Positions 51,673-60,749 are shown, counted from the stretch's first letter. The stretch is 64,000 bases of DNA from Pontitalea aquivivens (GCF_046507575.1 NZ_JBKFEY010000005.1:62001-126000); one strand, 5' to 3'. Numbers and translations are program-made. Notes: generated by a model from the letters alone, not told the origin.

Positions 51673-52202
51673 GCCTGCACCCGGCCCGTCAGAAAGCGAA
51701 AGGCCACCAGAAGCGATGACAAAAGCGCCAGCCCCGCCCCCGCGCACAGGATCATCCGGAACGGCCAGAGCGGAATCGTGAACACACCCTGCACGCCAAA
51801 GAACTCGCCGGTTTGCCAGGTTGCGACTGTGCCCGGCCAGGCCGCATAAAGGATCAGCCCGAAGACGATGGCGGATGTCAGGGCAAAGACCACGTTCAGC
51901 GCCCGCACCAGCCCGGGGGAATAGTGCTGCAACAGCAACAGAAGAAAATCGGCCTGCGTCAACCGGCGCGACAGGATCGCGGCGGATACCTGCAAAAACA
52001 CGATCGCCGCGACGGACCGCGCCGCGATCTCGGCCACGCCGGTGATGGGGCGGTCAAGGAAGCTGCGCCCGATCACGTCGGCCACGATCAGCCCCATCAA
52101 CGCCACCGTCCAGATCGACCCAAGCGCCAGAAGGCCCTTTGCCATCCAGTCCAGCGGCGTCCGCCCCTCGCCATCGGTCATGCCCTGCCTGCCTTGCGCC
52201 AT
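51669..52202 (-). CDS. dctQ: TRAP transporter small permease (DctQ family)
   Basis: 177 residues with four membrane helices, the usual DctQ layout (GLIVADVIGRSFLDRPITGV in the first loop is the family mark). GAAGGA precedes the start at 52202, and a later ATG (52181) is possible. It forms the membrane complex with DctM, to which DctP delivers substrate. Confidence 0.88.
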   Translation of the reverse strand: MAQGRQGMTDGEGRTPLDWMAKGLLALGSIWTVALMGLIVADVIGRSFLDRPITGVAEIAARSVAAIVFLQVSAAILSRRLTQADFLLLLLQHYSPGLVRALNVVFALTSAIVFGLILYAAWPGTVATWQTGEFFGVQGVFTIPLWPFRMILCAGAGLALLSSLLVAFRFLTGRVQA

Positions 52203-52262
52203 GATGCGTCCTTCATCGGAATAGACCGGGCGCAGCCTGCGCCCGGTTGGTTCGTCAACCCC

Positions 52263-53318
52263 TCAGAGCCCCTCGGCCCAGTCGCGCAACGGTGCCACGC
52301 CCCGCGCGCGAAGCGCCTCGAAATAGGCCTTGAGCACCACCGCCCCCGCATCGCCCGACTGCTGCAGCCAGGGTTCGACGATGTTGGGCAGGCCCTGCAC
52401 CCAGGCGGTCTTTTCGGCCTCGGGCAGATCGGCGATCTGCAGGCCCGCGGCCTGCATGTCGGTGATCGCCTTTTCGGCAAGCTGGCTGACATAGTCGCCA
52501 TGGGTCTGCGAGGTGACCTTGCCCGCCGCGCGGAAGGCATCCTGCACCGGGGCGGGAAGGCCGTCGAAGAAGGTCTTGTTCACCGCGATGCCGCCGAAAT
52601 ACATCGCGCCAATCCCTACCCGGGTCAGGTGCGGGGCCACCTCATAGACCCGGGTCGGCAATATGCCCGAGGCAAAGGACAGGGCGCCTTCTGACACGCC
52701 GGTCTGGATATTGGTGTAATAGGTGGTCAGCGCCCCATCGATCGGCGTGGCGCCGGTGTCGCGCAGCCAGTTGGCCGAGGTACCGGGCGCGTTGACCTTG
52801 CGGTTCTGCAGATCGGCCAGCCGGGTCACCGGGAAGGTCGCATAGATGTCATAGCTGTCGGTGATCAACGAAGACAGATGCACCATGTTCTGATCCGCCC
52901 AGCTGTCACGCAGTTCGGGCAGGGTTTCGGTCAGTTCATCGAAAATCTCGATCAGCAACTTGTGGTCATCGGTCGCGAAGGGCGTGAAATAGGTCACATT
53001 CTGAAGCGGCATCGTCGCCCCTTCCCAGACCGTCCCGACCATGCCGACATCGACGATCCCGTCACGCACCGCCGCGCGGGTGTCGGTGAACTTGTAAAGT
53101 GTGCCACCATAGGCCTCGACCCAGTTGACCTTGTATTCGCCGGTCTCGGCCAGAATACGGTCCACCTCGGGCTGGAAGCCATTCTTCATGGCGTAGACCC
53201 AGATATTGGCCTCGGGGTGGCTGGACCCGATGTTGACGGTGATGGTCTGTTGCGCATGCGCGGCCCCCGCAAGCGCCAGCGCAACCGCGCCGGTCGTAAA
53301 CAAGTGCTTGATCTGCAT
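52263..53318 (-). CDS. dctP: TRAP transporter substrate-binding protein (DctP family)
   Basis: 351 residues. The signal peptide ends at GAAHAQ, after an AGGGAGG ribosome site. The mature part has the DctP fold: SHPEANIWVYAMKNGFQPEV at the N-terminus, the long helix, and the LADLQNRKVNAPG segment. The Arg that clamps carboxylates is probably that of LQNRKV. It binds an organic acid in the periplasm. Its gene is 30 nt downstream of the molybdenum hydroxylase large subunit, which implies that the ligand or a precursor is the hydroxylase substrate. Confidence 0.9.
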   Translation of the reverse strand: MQIKHLFTTGAVALALAGAAHAQQTITVNIGSSHPEANIWVYAMKNGFQPEVDRILAETGEYKVNWVEAYGGTLYKFTDTRAAVRDGIVDVGMVGTVWEGATMPLQNVTYFTPFATDDHKLLIEIFDELTETLPELRDSWADQNMVHLSSLITDSYDIYATFPVTRLADLQNRKVNAPGTSANWLRDTGATPIDGALTTYYTNIQTGVSEGALSFASGILPTRVYEVAPHLTRVGIGAMYFGGIAVNKTFFDGLPAPVQDAFRAAGKVTSQTHGDYVSQLAEKAITDMQAAGLQIADLPEAEKTAWVQGLPNIVEPWLQQSGDAGAVVLKAYFEALRARGVAPLRDWAEGL

Positions 53319-53348
53319 CTGTATTCCTCCCTGGATACGTGATGTCGG

Positions 53349-55730
53349 TTAGTCTTGCAGCCGACCGAGGGCGCGCAGGATGCGCTCGGGCGTCATCGGC
53401 ATCTGGGTGATACGCCTACCCAAGGGGCGGATCGCATCGTTGATCGCATTCATGACGGCGGCCGGCGCGCCGGCGGTACCCGCTTCTCCTGCGCCTTTCG
53501 CCCCCAGCAACGATTCCTTCGTGGGCGTTTCCACATGGCCAATGATCATGTCCGGCATCTCGGCCGCCATCGGCACTAGATAATCGGCCATGCTGGCGTT
53601 CAGCATCTGGCCTTCCTCGTCATAGACACATTCTTCATACAGTGCGCCCCCAAGGCCCTGCACGATCCCGCCCCTGATCTGTTCGTCGACCAGTTGCGGG
53701 TTGATCACCCGCCCGCAATCCTCGACGCACCAATGCTTCAGCAGCTTGACGAAGCCGGTTTCCGGGTCGACCTCGACATACGAGGCCTGCACCCCATTGG
53801 TAAAGGCGAAGGGATAGTCCATCGTGATGAAATGGCGCGTCTGCACCAGTTCCCGCGGCAGGCCCTTTGGCAGGGTATCGCCGCGGAAATAGACGATCCG
53901 GCCCAGTTCCGACAGCGCCATGCGCGGCTCGCCGGTGGCACGGTCCACCACTTCGCCCGCCACGACATCCAGGGTGCCAGGCGCGGCCTGCAGCATGGCG
54001 GCGGCGACATCAAGGATCGAGGATTTCAGCGCCAGCCCCGCCTGCAAGGCCGCCTCGCCGCCAATACCCGCCCCCCGACTGGCCCAGGTGCCACCGCCAT
54101 AGGGCGTGATCTGGGTATCGCCGGTGATGACACGGACCCGTTCGACCGGCACGCCGACGCCTTCGGCCACGACCTGCGCCAACATCGCCTCGGTTCCCTG
54201 GCCCTGTTCGGTCACCCCCGACAGGATCACGACCGATCCGTCCGGGTCCATCCGCACCGTCGCCCCATCCTGCGCCGAGATGCGCGCCCCGCCGATGCCA
54301 TACATGAACGGGCTGGGGTTCGTCAGCTCGATAAAGCTGGCAATGCCGATGCCGCGATGGATGCCGCGGGCGCGCGCCTCGGCCTGATCCCGGCGCAGGC
54401 CGTCATAATCCATCATCGCGACCAGCTTGTTCAATGAAGCATGGTGCGACAGGCCTTCAAAACGCATGTTCGTCGGCGCCGTGTAGGGATAGGCGTCATC
54501 CGCGATCAGGTTGCGGCGCCGGATTTCCACAGGGTCCATCCCCAGCGCCTCGGCCGCCAGATCGACCATGCCTTCGGTCACAGCCGCGGCAATCGGGTGG
54601 CCCACGGCGCGGTACTGGCAGGTCGGCGTCTTGTTCTGGAACACGACCGAGGTGCGCGCGCGGTAATGCGCGAAGTCATAGGGCCCGCCACAGAGGTTGA
54701 CGACCTGGTTACCCTCGATCGCCGATGTCCGCGGATAGACCGAATAGGGGCCGATCGCCGTCCAGTCGTCGATGTCGAAGGCCAGGATGCGACCGTCGGC
54801 ATCCACGGCAATCCGCGCCTCGATCTCGTGGTCGCGGGCATGGATGTCAGTGGTAAAGCTTTCCAGCCGGTCGGCGATGAACTTGACCGGGCGGCCCATG
54901 ATCCTGGCAATGGCCGCCGTGGCGACCTCATCGGGATAGACATGGACCTTGATGCCATAGCTGCCGCCGACATCGGGGCAGATCACCCGCACCGCGCCCT
55001 CGGCCAGGCCAAGATGCTGGGCCAGAACCGTCTGCATCATGTGCGGCGCCTGGGTCGCGTGATAGGCCGTCATCTGCCCCTCGGCGGGGTTCCAGTCCAC
55101 CAGGATCGAACGCGGCTCGGGTGTGACGCCGGTGTGTCGGCCGGTCTTGAACCGCTGGGTGACGACCTTGTGCGCGGCCGCCATCGCCGTCTCGACATCG
55201 CCGGCCTCATGCAAACGGCGAAAGGCCAGGTTGTCGCCCAAATCAGGGTGGATCACCGGCGTTTCGGGGTCAAGCGCGGTCATCATGTCGGTAACCACGG
55301 GAAGGGGATCATAGTCCACCTCGACCACCGCGGCCCCGGCCTCGGCGGCGGCGCGGCTGTCGGCGACCACGGCGACGATGGGTTCGCCCACCCAGGTGGC
55401 CCGGTCCATCGCCAGCGGATGCTGGGGCGCGGATTTAAGCCCCTTCAAATGCGCCAGAACCGCCACCCACGGGGTACAGACCTTGGCCAGATCGGGGCCG
55501 GCAAAGACCCGGCGCACCCCCTCGATGCCAGTCGCGGCACTGTGGTCGATGCCGGTGATGCGGGCATGGGCATGGGGGCTGCGCACGAATGCCACATGCA
55601 CCATGCGCGGCAGGACGATGTCATCGACATAGCGCCCGCGCCCCTGCACCAGGCGCCCGGCATTCGGTCGCGGCACGGTCTTGCCGATATAGCTGTTCGG
55701 GCGGTCCGGATTGCCGAAATCGATCGTCAT
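53349..55730 (-). CDS. Molybdenum hydroxylase large subunit (xanthine dehydrogenase family, CoxL-like fold)
   Basis: 793 residues binding molybdopterin cytosine dinucleotide. Landmarks are YVDDIVLPRMVHVAFVRSPH at the N-terminus, GGSYGIKVHVYPDE, and EQGQGTEAMLAQVVAEGVGV. The catalytic base is Glu749 in GAKGAGEAG. The active-site loop reads CQYRAVGHP at 371-379, where CO dehydrogenase has AYRCSFR. The copper-binding Cys is Ala here, so it is not a CO dehydrogenase. It hydroxylates an organic substrate, possibly an N-heterocycle or aldehyde. It overlaps the iron-sulfur subunit gene by 4 nt and precedes a TRAP transporter. Confidence 0.88.
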   Translation of the reverse strand: MTIDFGNPDRPNSYIGKTVPRPNAGRLVQGRGRYVDDIVLPRMVHVAFVRSPHAHARITGIDHSAATGIEGVRRVFAGPDLAKVCTPWVAVLAHLKGLKSAPQHPLAMDRATWVGEPIVAVVADSRAAAEAGAAVVEVDYDPLPVVTDMMTALDPETPVIHPDLGDNLAFRRLHEAGDVETAMAAAHKVVTQRFKTGRHTGVTPEPRSILVDWNPAEGQMTAYHATQAPHMMQTVLAQHLGLAEGAVRVICPDVGGSYGIKVHVYPDEVATAAIARIMGRPVKFIADRLESFTTDIHARDHEIEARIAVDADGRILAFDIDDWTAIGPYSVYPRTSAIEGNQVVNLCGGPYDFAHYRARTSVVFQNKTPTCQYRAVGHPIAAAVTEGMVDLAAEALGMDPVEIRRRNLIADDAYPYTAPTNMRFEGLSHHASLNKLVAMMDYDGLRRDQAEARARGIHRGIGIASFIELTNPSPFMYGIGGARISAQDGATVRMDPDGSVVILSGVTEQGQGTEAMLAQVVAEGVGVPVERVRVITGDTQITPYGGGTWASRGAGIGGEAALQAGLALKSSILDVAAAMLQAAPGTLDVVAGEVVDRATGEPRMALSELGRIVYFRGDTLPKGLPRELVQTRHFITMDYPFAFTNGVQASYVEVDPETGFVKLLKHWCVEDCGRVINPQLVDEQIRGGIVQGLGGALYEECVYDEEGQMLNASMADYLVPMAAEMPDMIIGHVETPTKESLLGAKGAGEAGTAGAPAAVMNAINDAIRPLGRRITQMPMTPERILRALGRLQD

Positions 55731-56230
55731 GCCACAGTCTCCTGCGCTGCGCGCGCCCGGGCGACGGTTTCGATGGCATCCACAATGGCCTCATATCCGG
55801 TGCAGCGGCAGTAATTGCCCGAAATATGTTCGCGGATCTCGGCCCGGCTGGGAATGCCGCCGCGATCCAGCAGGTCGGCTGCGGTGGCCAGCATGCCCGG
55901 CGTGCAGAACCCGCATTGCAGGGCGTTGCGTTCGACGAAGGCGGCCTGCAGATCGGCGATGGTGCCTGCGTCCGACAGACCCTCGACCGTCCAGATCTCG
56001 GCGTCCTGCGCCTGCGCGGCAAGGGTCAGGCAGCCGCGCACGATCTGGCCGTTCACCCGGATCGTGCAGGCACCACAGACCCCGTGTTCACAGCCCGCAT
56101 GCGCGCCGGTCATGCCGAATTCAAGCCGCAGCACGTCGATCATGTGTTGCGCCGCCGGCACCCGGGCCCGGGCGGCCTCACCGTTCAGGGTAAAGCGCAG
56201 GTCGATTTCGGTTGCGAAATCCTCAGCCAT
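55727..56230 (-). CDS. Molybdenum hydroxylase small subunit, two [2Fe-2S] clusters
   Basis: 167 residues. The plant-type ferredoxin cluster site is GCEHGVCGACTIRVNG. The second cluster site is LQCGFCTPGML with GNYCRCTGYEAI. It passes electrons from the molybdenum centre to FAD in the medium subunit. It overlaps the neighbours on both sides (8 nt and 4 nt), so the three subunits are translated together. Confidence 0.95.
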   Translation of the reverse strand: MAEDFATEIDLRFTLNGEAARARVPAAQHMIDVLRLEFGMTGAHAGCEHGVCGACTIRVNGQIVRGCLTLAAQAQDAEIWTVEGLSDAGTIADLQAAFVERNALQCGFCTPGMLATAADLLDRGGIPSRAEIREHISGNYCRCTGYEAIVDAIETVARARAAQETVA

Positions 56231-57059
56231 CGGTGGCCTCCTTCATCTGAATGACGGTCCGGCGCAGCAGGACGCCCGCGATATGGCGCCGATAGGCGGC
56301 GCTTGCCTGGGTGTCGCCGGGCGGATCAAGTTCGGCGCCAAGGGCGGCGACGGCGGCCTCAACATCGCCCGCATCCAGCGCCGCCATCGCGCCGCGCGCC
56401 AGAACCGGGCGCGAATCCGCCCCGAAACAGGCCAGCCGATGCCCATCTGCCCGGCGCACCAGCGCAAGACCGGCAAGCGCATAGTCACCCGATCGCCGCG
56501 CCAGTTCCGCGATCATCTGCACCTCGTCCGCCGCGGCCACCGGAACCGAAATGGCACACAGAACCTCATCGGGTTCCAGCGCGGTCTCAAAGGTGTCCAG
56601 AAAGAAATCCTCGGCGTCGATCCAGCGGCTGCCACCGGGGCCCGTGGCCTCGATCCTTGCGCCCAGGGCCAGCGCACAGGCGGGCAGTTCGGCCGCCGGA
56701 TCGCAATGCGCCAGCGACCCGCCGATGGTACCCCGGGCGCGAATGGCGGCATGGGCGATCAGCGGCACCGCCTTGTGCAAAAGGGGCACATGGGCCCGGA
56801 CCAGCGGGTCGGCACCCAGCTGCGCATGGGTTGTCAGCGCGCCGATGACCAGCCGGTCGCCGTCGCGGCGAATGCCGCGCAACGCGTCAACGCCGGTGAT
56901 GTCGACCAGCTGCAGTTCCCCCGTCAGACCCAGGTTCATCGCCGCCACCAGACTTTGCCCCCCGGCAATCGGCCGCGCCTCGCCGCCCGAGGCGGCCAGC
57001 AAAGCGACAGCATGGGACAGATCTCTGGCCCGGACATATCCGGCCATGGTTGCCTTCAT
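56223..57059 (-). CDS. Molybdenum hydroxylase medium subunit, FAD-binding
   Basis: 278 residues. The two FAD motifs are RPIAGGQSLVAAMNLGL near residue 29 and RGTIGGSLAHCDPAAELPAC near residue 106, as in CoxM and related proteins. It is the first gene of the coxMSL-dctPQM operon, divergent from a TetR gene with a 26-bp palindrome between them. Confidence 0.93.
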   Translation of the reverse strand: MKATMAGYVRARDLSHAVALLAASGGEARPIAGGQSLVAAMNLGLTGELQLVDITGVDALRGIRRDGDRLVIGALTTHAQLGADPLVRAHVPLLHKAVPLIAHAAIRARGTIGGSLAHCDPAAELPACALALGARIEATGPGGSRWIDAEDFFLDTFETALEPDEVLCAISVPVAAADEVQMIAELARRSGDYALAGLALVRRADGHRLACFGADSRPVLARGAMAALDAGDVEAAVAALGAELDPPGDTQASAAYRRHIAGVLLRRTVIQMKEATDG

Positions 57060-57096
57060 CGTGACCCTCCCTTGGGCGGTGACCTCTTCTGTCCCG

Positions 57097-57122
57097 CCTT
57101 ATTGAGCAATTGATCTATAAGG
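57097..57122. promoter_or_regulatory. 26-bp palindromic operator between coxM-like and tetR genes
   Basis: CCTTAT at 57097-57102 and ATAAGG at 57117-57122 bracket a sequence centred on AATT. 22 of 26 positions are self-complementary. Length and place, between divergent regulator and operon, are as expected for a TetR dimer pair. Confidence 0.65.
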
Positions 57123-57205
57123 AATCGTCTCAAAGCAAGTAAAATTTTCATCGCCACGCATGCACCGGCTTGCACCGGCCGAGAACGCAGCTAGAGGATA
57201 GTGCC

Positions 57206-57823
57206 GTGAACAGTGACCCGACCCCGCCTTCACCCGACCGGCGCCGCATGGCCCCGGATGACCGCCGCGCGCAGATCGTGGCGGGTGCCGTCGCCTTTTT
57301 CGCACAGGTCGGACTGGAAGGGACGACACGCGACCTGTCACGCCGGCTTGGCGTCACGCAATCGTTGATATTCAAGTACTTCACGACCAAGGCTGACCTG
57401 CTGGAAGCGGTCTATGAACATGTCTATATCGACCGCCTGTCGCCCGAACTTCCGCTGTTGCTGACCGATCGCAGCCGCCCGATCAGGGACCGGATCGTCG
57501 CCTTCTACGAAAGCTACACCCAGGCCATCTTCACCTATGAATGGATGCGCATATTCATGTTTTCCGGGCTGGCGGGGGCCGAACTGAACCGGCGCTATCT
57601 GGCCCATCTCAGCCGTCTGCTGCTGGGGCCCATGCGCGAGGAAATCGCTGCCGCCGCGCCGGGCCACGCCTTGCCGGACATGGAGGACATCTGGAACCTG
57701 CACGGCGGGATCGTCTACATCGGCATTCGCCGCTTCGTCTATCAGGTGCCCACGCCCATCGAGGATCGCCCCGCGATCGAGGCCGCCGTAACCCGCTTTC
57801 TTTCGGCATTCGGTCTGGATTAA
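57206..57823 (+). CDS. TetR/AcrR-family regulator of the coxMSL-TRAP operon
   Basis: 205 residues from a GTG at 57206 with GAGGA 7 nt before it; an ATG at 57248 is an alternative. The helix-turn-helix is TTRDLSRRLGVTQSLIFKYF (residues about 36-56). The C-terminal ligand domain shares the pattern YEHVY...LLTDR...DRIVAFYESY...YEWMRIFMFSGL with the second TetR at 60084, so they are paralogues. It is divergent from the hydroxylase operon. Its last codons overlap the facing MocA gene by 4 nt. Confidence 0.85.
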   Translation: MNSDPTPPSPDRRRMAPDDRRAQIVAGAVAFFAQVGLEGTTRDLSRRLGVTQSLIFKYFTTKADLLEAVYEHVYIDRLSPELPLLLTDRSRPIRDRIVAFYESYTQAIFTYEWMRIFMFSGLAGAELNRRYLAHLSRLLLGPMREEIAAAAPGHALPDMEDIWNLHGGIVYIGIRRFVYQVPTPIEDRPAIEAAVTRFLSAFGLD

Positions 57824-58425
57824 ACCCCGGCCTGGCGATGCAGGGCGGCAAGATCGTCGGCGGTATCGACATCGGCCAGCGTAGCGGCGTCGGCCTGCAC
57901 GATCAGCGCATCGCGCAGCAATGACCGCGCCCCGCCCTCGCCGCTATGCGGCAGGGCCTTCAACCGATCCGTGGGAATGATCGCGGGCGGCCCGCGATAG
58001 GCGCCAGCGGCGGACGCGACGATGCGGTCGGGGGCGGCATCGGACAGTTGCACCAGCCGGGCCACATGCCGCGGATCGATCCGCGGCATGTCGGCCAGAA
58101 AGACCGCGACACGGGCACAGCCCGCCGCCACCGCCGCGCCCAGATGCAGTGACCCCAGCATGCCCCGTTCGGCCTGATCATTGATACGAATCTGAAACCC
58201 GCGGTCTGCAAAGGCCCCGGCCCATCCGGCACCGTCGCGGCACACAAGAACCCGCGCGCCCCAACGAAACGGGTCGATCACCCGCAACACATGATGTGCG
58301 ACCGCCCGGCCATCAAGCCCTTGCGCAAGTTTGTCCCCCGCGCCAAAGCGCGTGCCGAATCCCGCGCCCAGCACGATCGCCGCGATGCCGCTTGCGTCCT
58401 GCCTGAACCCCGTTTCATCGCCCAT
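57820..58425 (-). CDS. MocA/MobA-like nucleotidyltransferase, molybdenum cofactor cytidylyltransferase
   Basis: 201 residues. The NTP-binding loop reads VLGAGFGTRFGAGDKLAQGL (G-x-G-x-x-R-F then K), followed by the metal-binding FLADMPRID. MocA adds CMP to molybdopterin to make the cytosine dinucleotide form used by these hydroxylases. It overlaps xdhC by 11 nt with the ATG at 58425. A GTG at 58437 is possible. Confidence 0.85.
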   Translation of the reverse strand: MGDETGFRQDASGIAAIVLGAGFGTRFGAGDKLAQGLDGRAVAHHVLRVIDPFRWGARVLVCRDGAGWAGAFADRGFQIRINDQAERGMLGSLHLGAAVAAGCARVAVFLADMPRIDPRHVARLVQLSDAAPDRIVASAAGAYRGPPAIIPTDRLKALPHSGEGGARSLLRDALIVQADAATLADVDTADDLAALHRQAGV

Positions 58426-59398
58426 GCTGCGCCGCACCCCCGGCCGCGCGATCCGCCAGCAACGCCAGCTTGTCGCGCTGCATCAACACTTCGGCCAGAA
58501 CCGAGGTCGCGATTGCGGCCGCATCGCGCGCCGGCCCGAAAAGCCCGATCGGCGCGTGAATCCGCGCAATCTGGTCCTCGGTCACACCCGCCGCGCGCAA
58601 CAGCGCCGTGCGCCGGGCATGGGTCGCCCGCCCGCCAAGGCAGCCGATGTAGAACGCATCGCTTTGCAGTGCGCGCCGCAGCAGGCCGATTTCGTTTTCC
58701 ACATCATGGCGCAGGACCACCACCGCGCTATGGGCATCGGGGATGGCAGCAAGGTCATCGCCGGGGCCTTGCACGATCTCCAGCCCTGCGGCCTGCGCAA
58801 GGCGCGCGAAGGCCTGGGCTTCCAGACCCTGCCCGATCAGGAACAGGCGCAGATCCGGCCGGTAACTGGTGCAAAAGACCCCGTCAGCCAAGCCGGTGAC
58901 ACCGGCGCCGCGCGCCATCTGCAGGGTTTCGCGGGCAGGATCATAAATCAGCCGCGCCGGCACGCGCGCCGAAAGGCTTTCCAGAACCGCAGCAATCGGC
59001 GCCGGATCGCGCAGGACGTGGATGGCCAGCCCCAGCCCCCCGCCGCAGGGCAGGACAATATCGAAGAAGGGTGACCCCTTGCCGAAGCGGACCTGCCGGT
59101 CCCTGCCCGCCGCCAGCGCCGCCACGGCTTCGGCCGCCACCGCCGCCTCGACGCAACCGCCCGAGACAAAGCCGCAAAAGCCGCCGTCGCCCCGTACCGC
59201 CATGTTGGCCCCCAGCGCGCGCGCAGCGCCGCCGACGATCCCGACCAGCGTGACAAAGGCGCACCCCGTGCCCGACGCCGCCGCCTGCAGGGCGAAGTCC
59301 AATATCTCGCGCGGGCGGTCGGTCAACCGAAAGGGGCGAACCTGCGGCACGCAGGCCGCCTGCCGCGTCCCTGCCTGTTCTTCAGCGTTCTGTGCCAA
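58415..59398 (-). CDS. XdhC-family molybdenum hydroxylase maturation protein
   Basis: 327 residues. The N-terminal XdhC/CoxI domain has VTLVGIVGGAARALGANMAV and GGFCGFVSGGCVEAAV, with the conserved Cys that handles the sulfurated cofactor. The C-terminal XdhC Rossmann domain follows (LFLIGQGLEAQAFARLAQAA, YIGCLGGRATHARR, IHAPIGLFGPARDAAAIATS). XdhC protects the molybdenum cofactor and helps it receive the terminal sulfido ligand before insertion. The start is a TTG at 59398, and a GTG at 59350 is also possible. Confidence 0.88.
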   Translation of the reverse strand: MAQNAEEQAGTRQAACVPQVRPFRLTDRPREILDFALQAAASGTGCAFVTLVGIVGGAARALGANMAVRGDGGFCGFVSGGCVEAAVAAEAVAALAAGRDRQVRFGKGSPFFDIVLPCGGGLGLAIHVLRDPAPIAAVLESLSARVPARLIYDPARETLQMARGAGVTGLADGVFCTSYRPDLRLFLIGQGLEAQAFARLAQAAGLEIVQGPGDDLAAIPDAHSAVVVLRHDVENEIGLLRRALQSDAFYIGCLGGRATHARRTALLRAAGVTEDQIARIHAPIGLFGPARDAAAIATSVLAEVLMQRDKLALLADRAAGGAAQHGR

Positions 59399-59428
59399 GA
59401 CGCATCGCCCCCCTGTTCCGGATGCAGG

Positions 59429-59887
59429 TCAGTCGGTTTGCACGATCTCTCCGTTCAGAACCTGACTGAATGTGGTGAAGAAGTCATTCGCCAATCTGTT
59501 CGCCGTGGACTGGATCAGCCGGCTGCCCAGCGATGCCAGCTTGCCGCCAAGCGCCGCATCGGCGGTATAGGTCAGCAATGTGCCCTCCTCGATCGCCGTC
59601 AGAACGACCTGGGCCGAGCCGCGCGCAAAGCCCGCAACCCCGCCGGACCCCTTGCCGGAAAGCAGGCAGGACATCGGCGGCACCATTTCGGACAGTTCCA
59701 CATCGCCCTTGAAGCGCGCCGCAACAGGGCCGATCTTGATCTTTACGGTCGCGGCAAAGGCATTCTCGGCGGTCTGTTCCAGCTGTTCACAGCCCGGGAT
59801 GGCGACCGCCAGGGTCGCGCTGTCAAACAGCGCCGCCCAGACAACTTCGGGCGGCTGGTTCAGCCGATGTTCGCCGGTCAGTTCCAT
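59429..59887 (-). CDS. CoxG-like SRPBCC protein (soluble copy)
   Basis: 152 residues from 59887 (MELTGEHRLNQPPEVVWAAL). It has the lipid-binding START-like fold of CoxG: IPGCEQLEQTAENAF, GPVAARFKGDVEL, GGVAGFARGSAQV and LGGKLASLGSRLIQSTANR. CoxG proteins go with molybdenum hydroxylases and act in membrane association or electron hand-over to quinone. This copy has no membrane helix, unlike the second one at 61936. It is 30 nt upstream of xdhC. Confidence 0.88.
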   Translation of the reverse strand: MELTGEHRLNQPPEVVWAALFDSATLAVAIPGCEQLEQTAENAFAATVKIKIGPVAARFKGDVELSEMVPPMSCLLSGKGSGGVAGFARGSAQVVLTAIEEGTLLTYTADAALGGKLASLGSRLIQSTANRLANDFFTTFSQVLNGEIVQTD

Positions 59888-59967
59888 GCAGTCCTCCTGT
59901 CGCGCGGCCCGGCGGCACGGCCGGGCACAAGGGGTCACATCCATATCCGGCGCGGCCCGCGCCCGAT

Positions 59968-60035
59968 TTGTAACCATCTGGTTACAAGTGGCAGAGCCAC
60001 TGATTCCGCGCAAGAAAAAAATAACCACTTGGTCA
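59968..60035. promoter_or_regulatory. Two TetR operators between coxG and tetR
   Basis: Site 1 is perfect: TTGTAACCA-TC-TGGTTACAA (59968-59987). Site 2 is TAACCA-CT-TGGTCA (60022-60035), with one mismatch. Their centres are 51 bp apart, about five helical turns. The half-site resembles that of RutR-like TetR proteins (TTGACCA-NN-TGGTCAA). Confidence 0.75.
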
Positions 60036-60083
60036 CTTATGCCGGTCGCGGTATGGTCACGCCGAAGATCCGGAGCAGCCCCG

Positions 60084-60734
60084 ATGGAAGATCACACCGC
60101 GACGCCGCAACCGCGCCGAAAGAACATGCGCTGGGACGACCGCGAACGGCAGATCCTTGAAGGCGCGGTCCGATTCTTTGCGGAATGCGGGTTTGAAGGG
60201 CAGACCCGCGAACTGGCCAAGCGACTGGGCATTTCGCATGCCGTGATCTACCGCCATTTCGACAGCAAGGAAGCGCTGATCGAACGTGTCTATGAACACC
60301 TGTACACGGGTCGCTGGCGCCGCGAATGGGGCGCGCTGATCACGGATCGAACCCTGCCGCTGGAAGACCGCCTGATCCGCTTTTACCGCGACTATGCCGA
60401 TTGCGTCTTTGACTATGACTGGGTACGCATCTTCATTTCGTCGGGGTTGAAATCCTATGGCTTGCCCGAACGTTACCTGTCCATCATCCGCGACGAAATC
60501 ATTCGCCCCGCCGTCGCCGAGATGCGCCATGACCTGGACCTGCCCCCCGCCCCCCCTTCGCAGGCCGAGGAAGAGCTGTTCTGGGGCCTGCATGGCGGCG
60601 TTTTCTATACGGCGCTGCGCAAATATGTCTATGCCACGAAGGTTCCAGACGATATCGGCGCCACCGTGGAACGAACCGTGCGGGCCTTTTTCGGCGGTAT
60701 TACCCATGCATTCAGGGATACGGGGGCCCGCTAG
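60084..60734 (+). CDS. TetR/AcrR-family regulator of the second hydroxylase island
   Basis: 216 residues. The helix-turn-helix is TRELAKRLGISHAVIYRHF. The ligand domain matches the first TetR (57206) in order: ERVYEHLY, ALITDRTLPLEDRLIRFYRD, YDWVRIFISSGL, LFWGLHGGVFYTALRKYVY. It is divergent from the coxG-xdhC-mocA group and faces the M20 hydrolase tail to tail. Two copies of a palindrome lie upstream of it, so it probably represses itself and the coxG operon. The start ATG has GGAG 8 nt before it. Confidence 0.87.
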   Translation: MEDHTATPQPRRKNMRWDDRERQILEGAVRFFAECGFEGQTRELAKRLGISHAVIYRHFDSKEALIERVYEHLYTGRWRREWGALITDRTLPLEDRLIRFYRDYADCVFDYDWVRIFISSGLKSYGLPERYLSIIRDEIIRPAVAEMRHDLDLPPAPPSQAEEELFWGLHGGVFYTALRKYVYATKVPDDIGATVERTVRAFFGGITHAFRDTGAR

Positions 60735-60749
60735 CGCGCCCGCGCCGGT

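Noticed and set aside
53349..57059. Carbon monoxide dehydrogenase (coxMSL)
   Set aside because: The active-site loop is YRAVGH, not YRCSFR, so the Cys that binds copper is absent.
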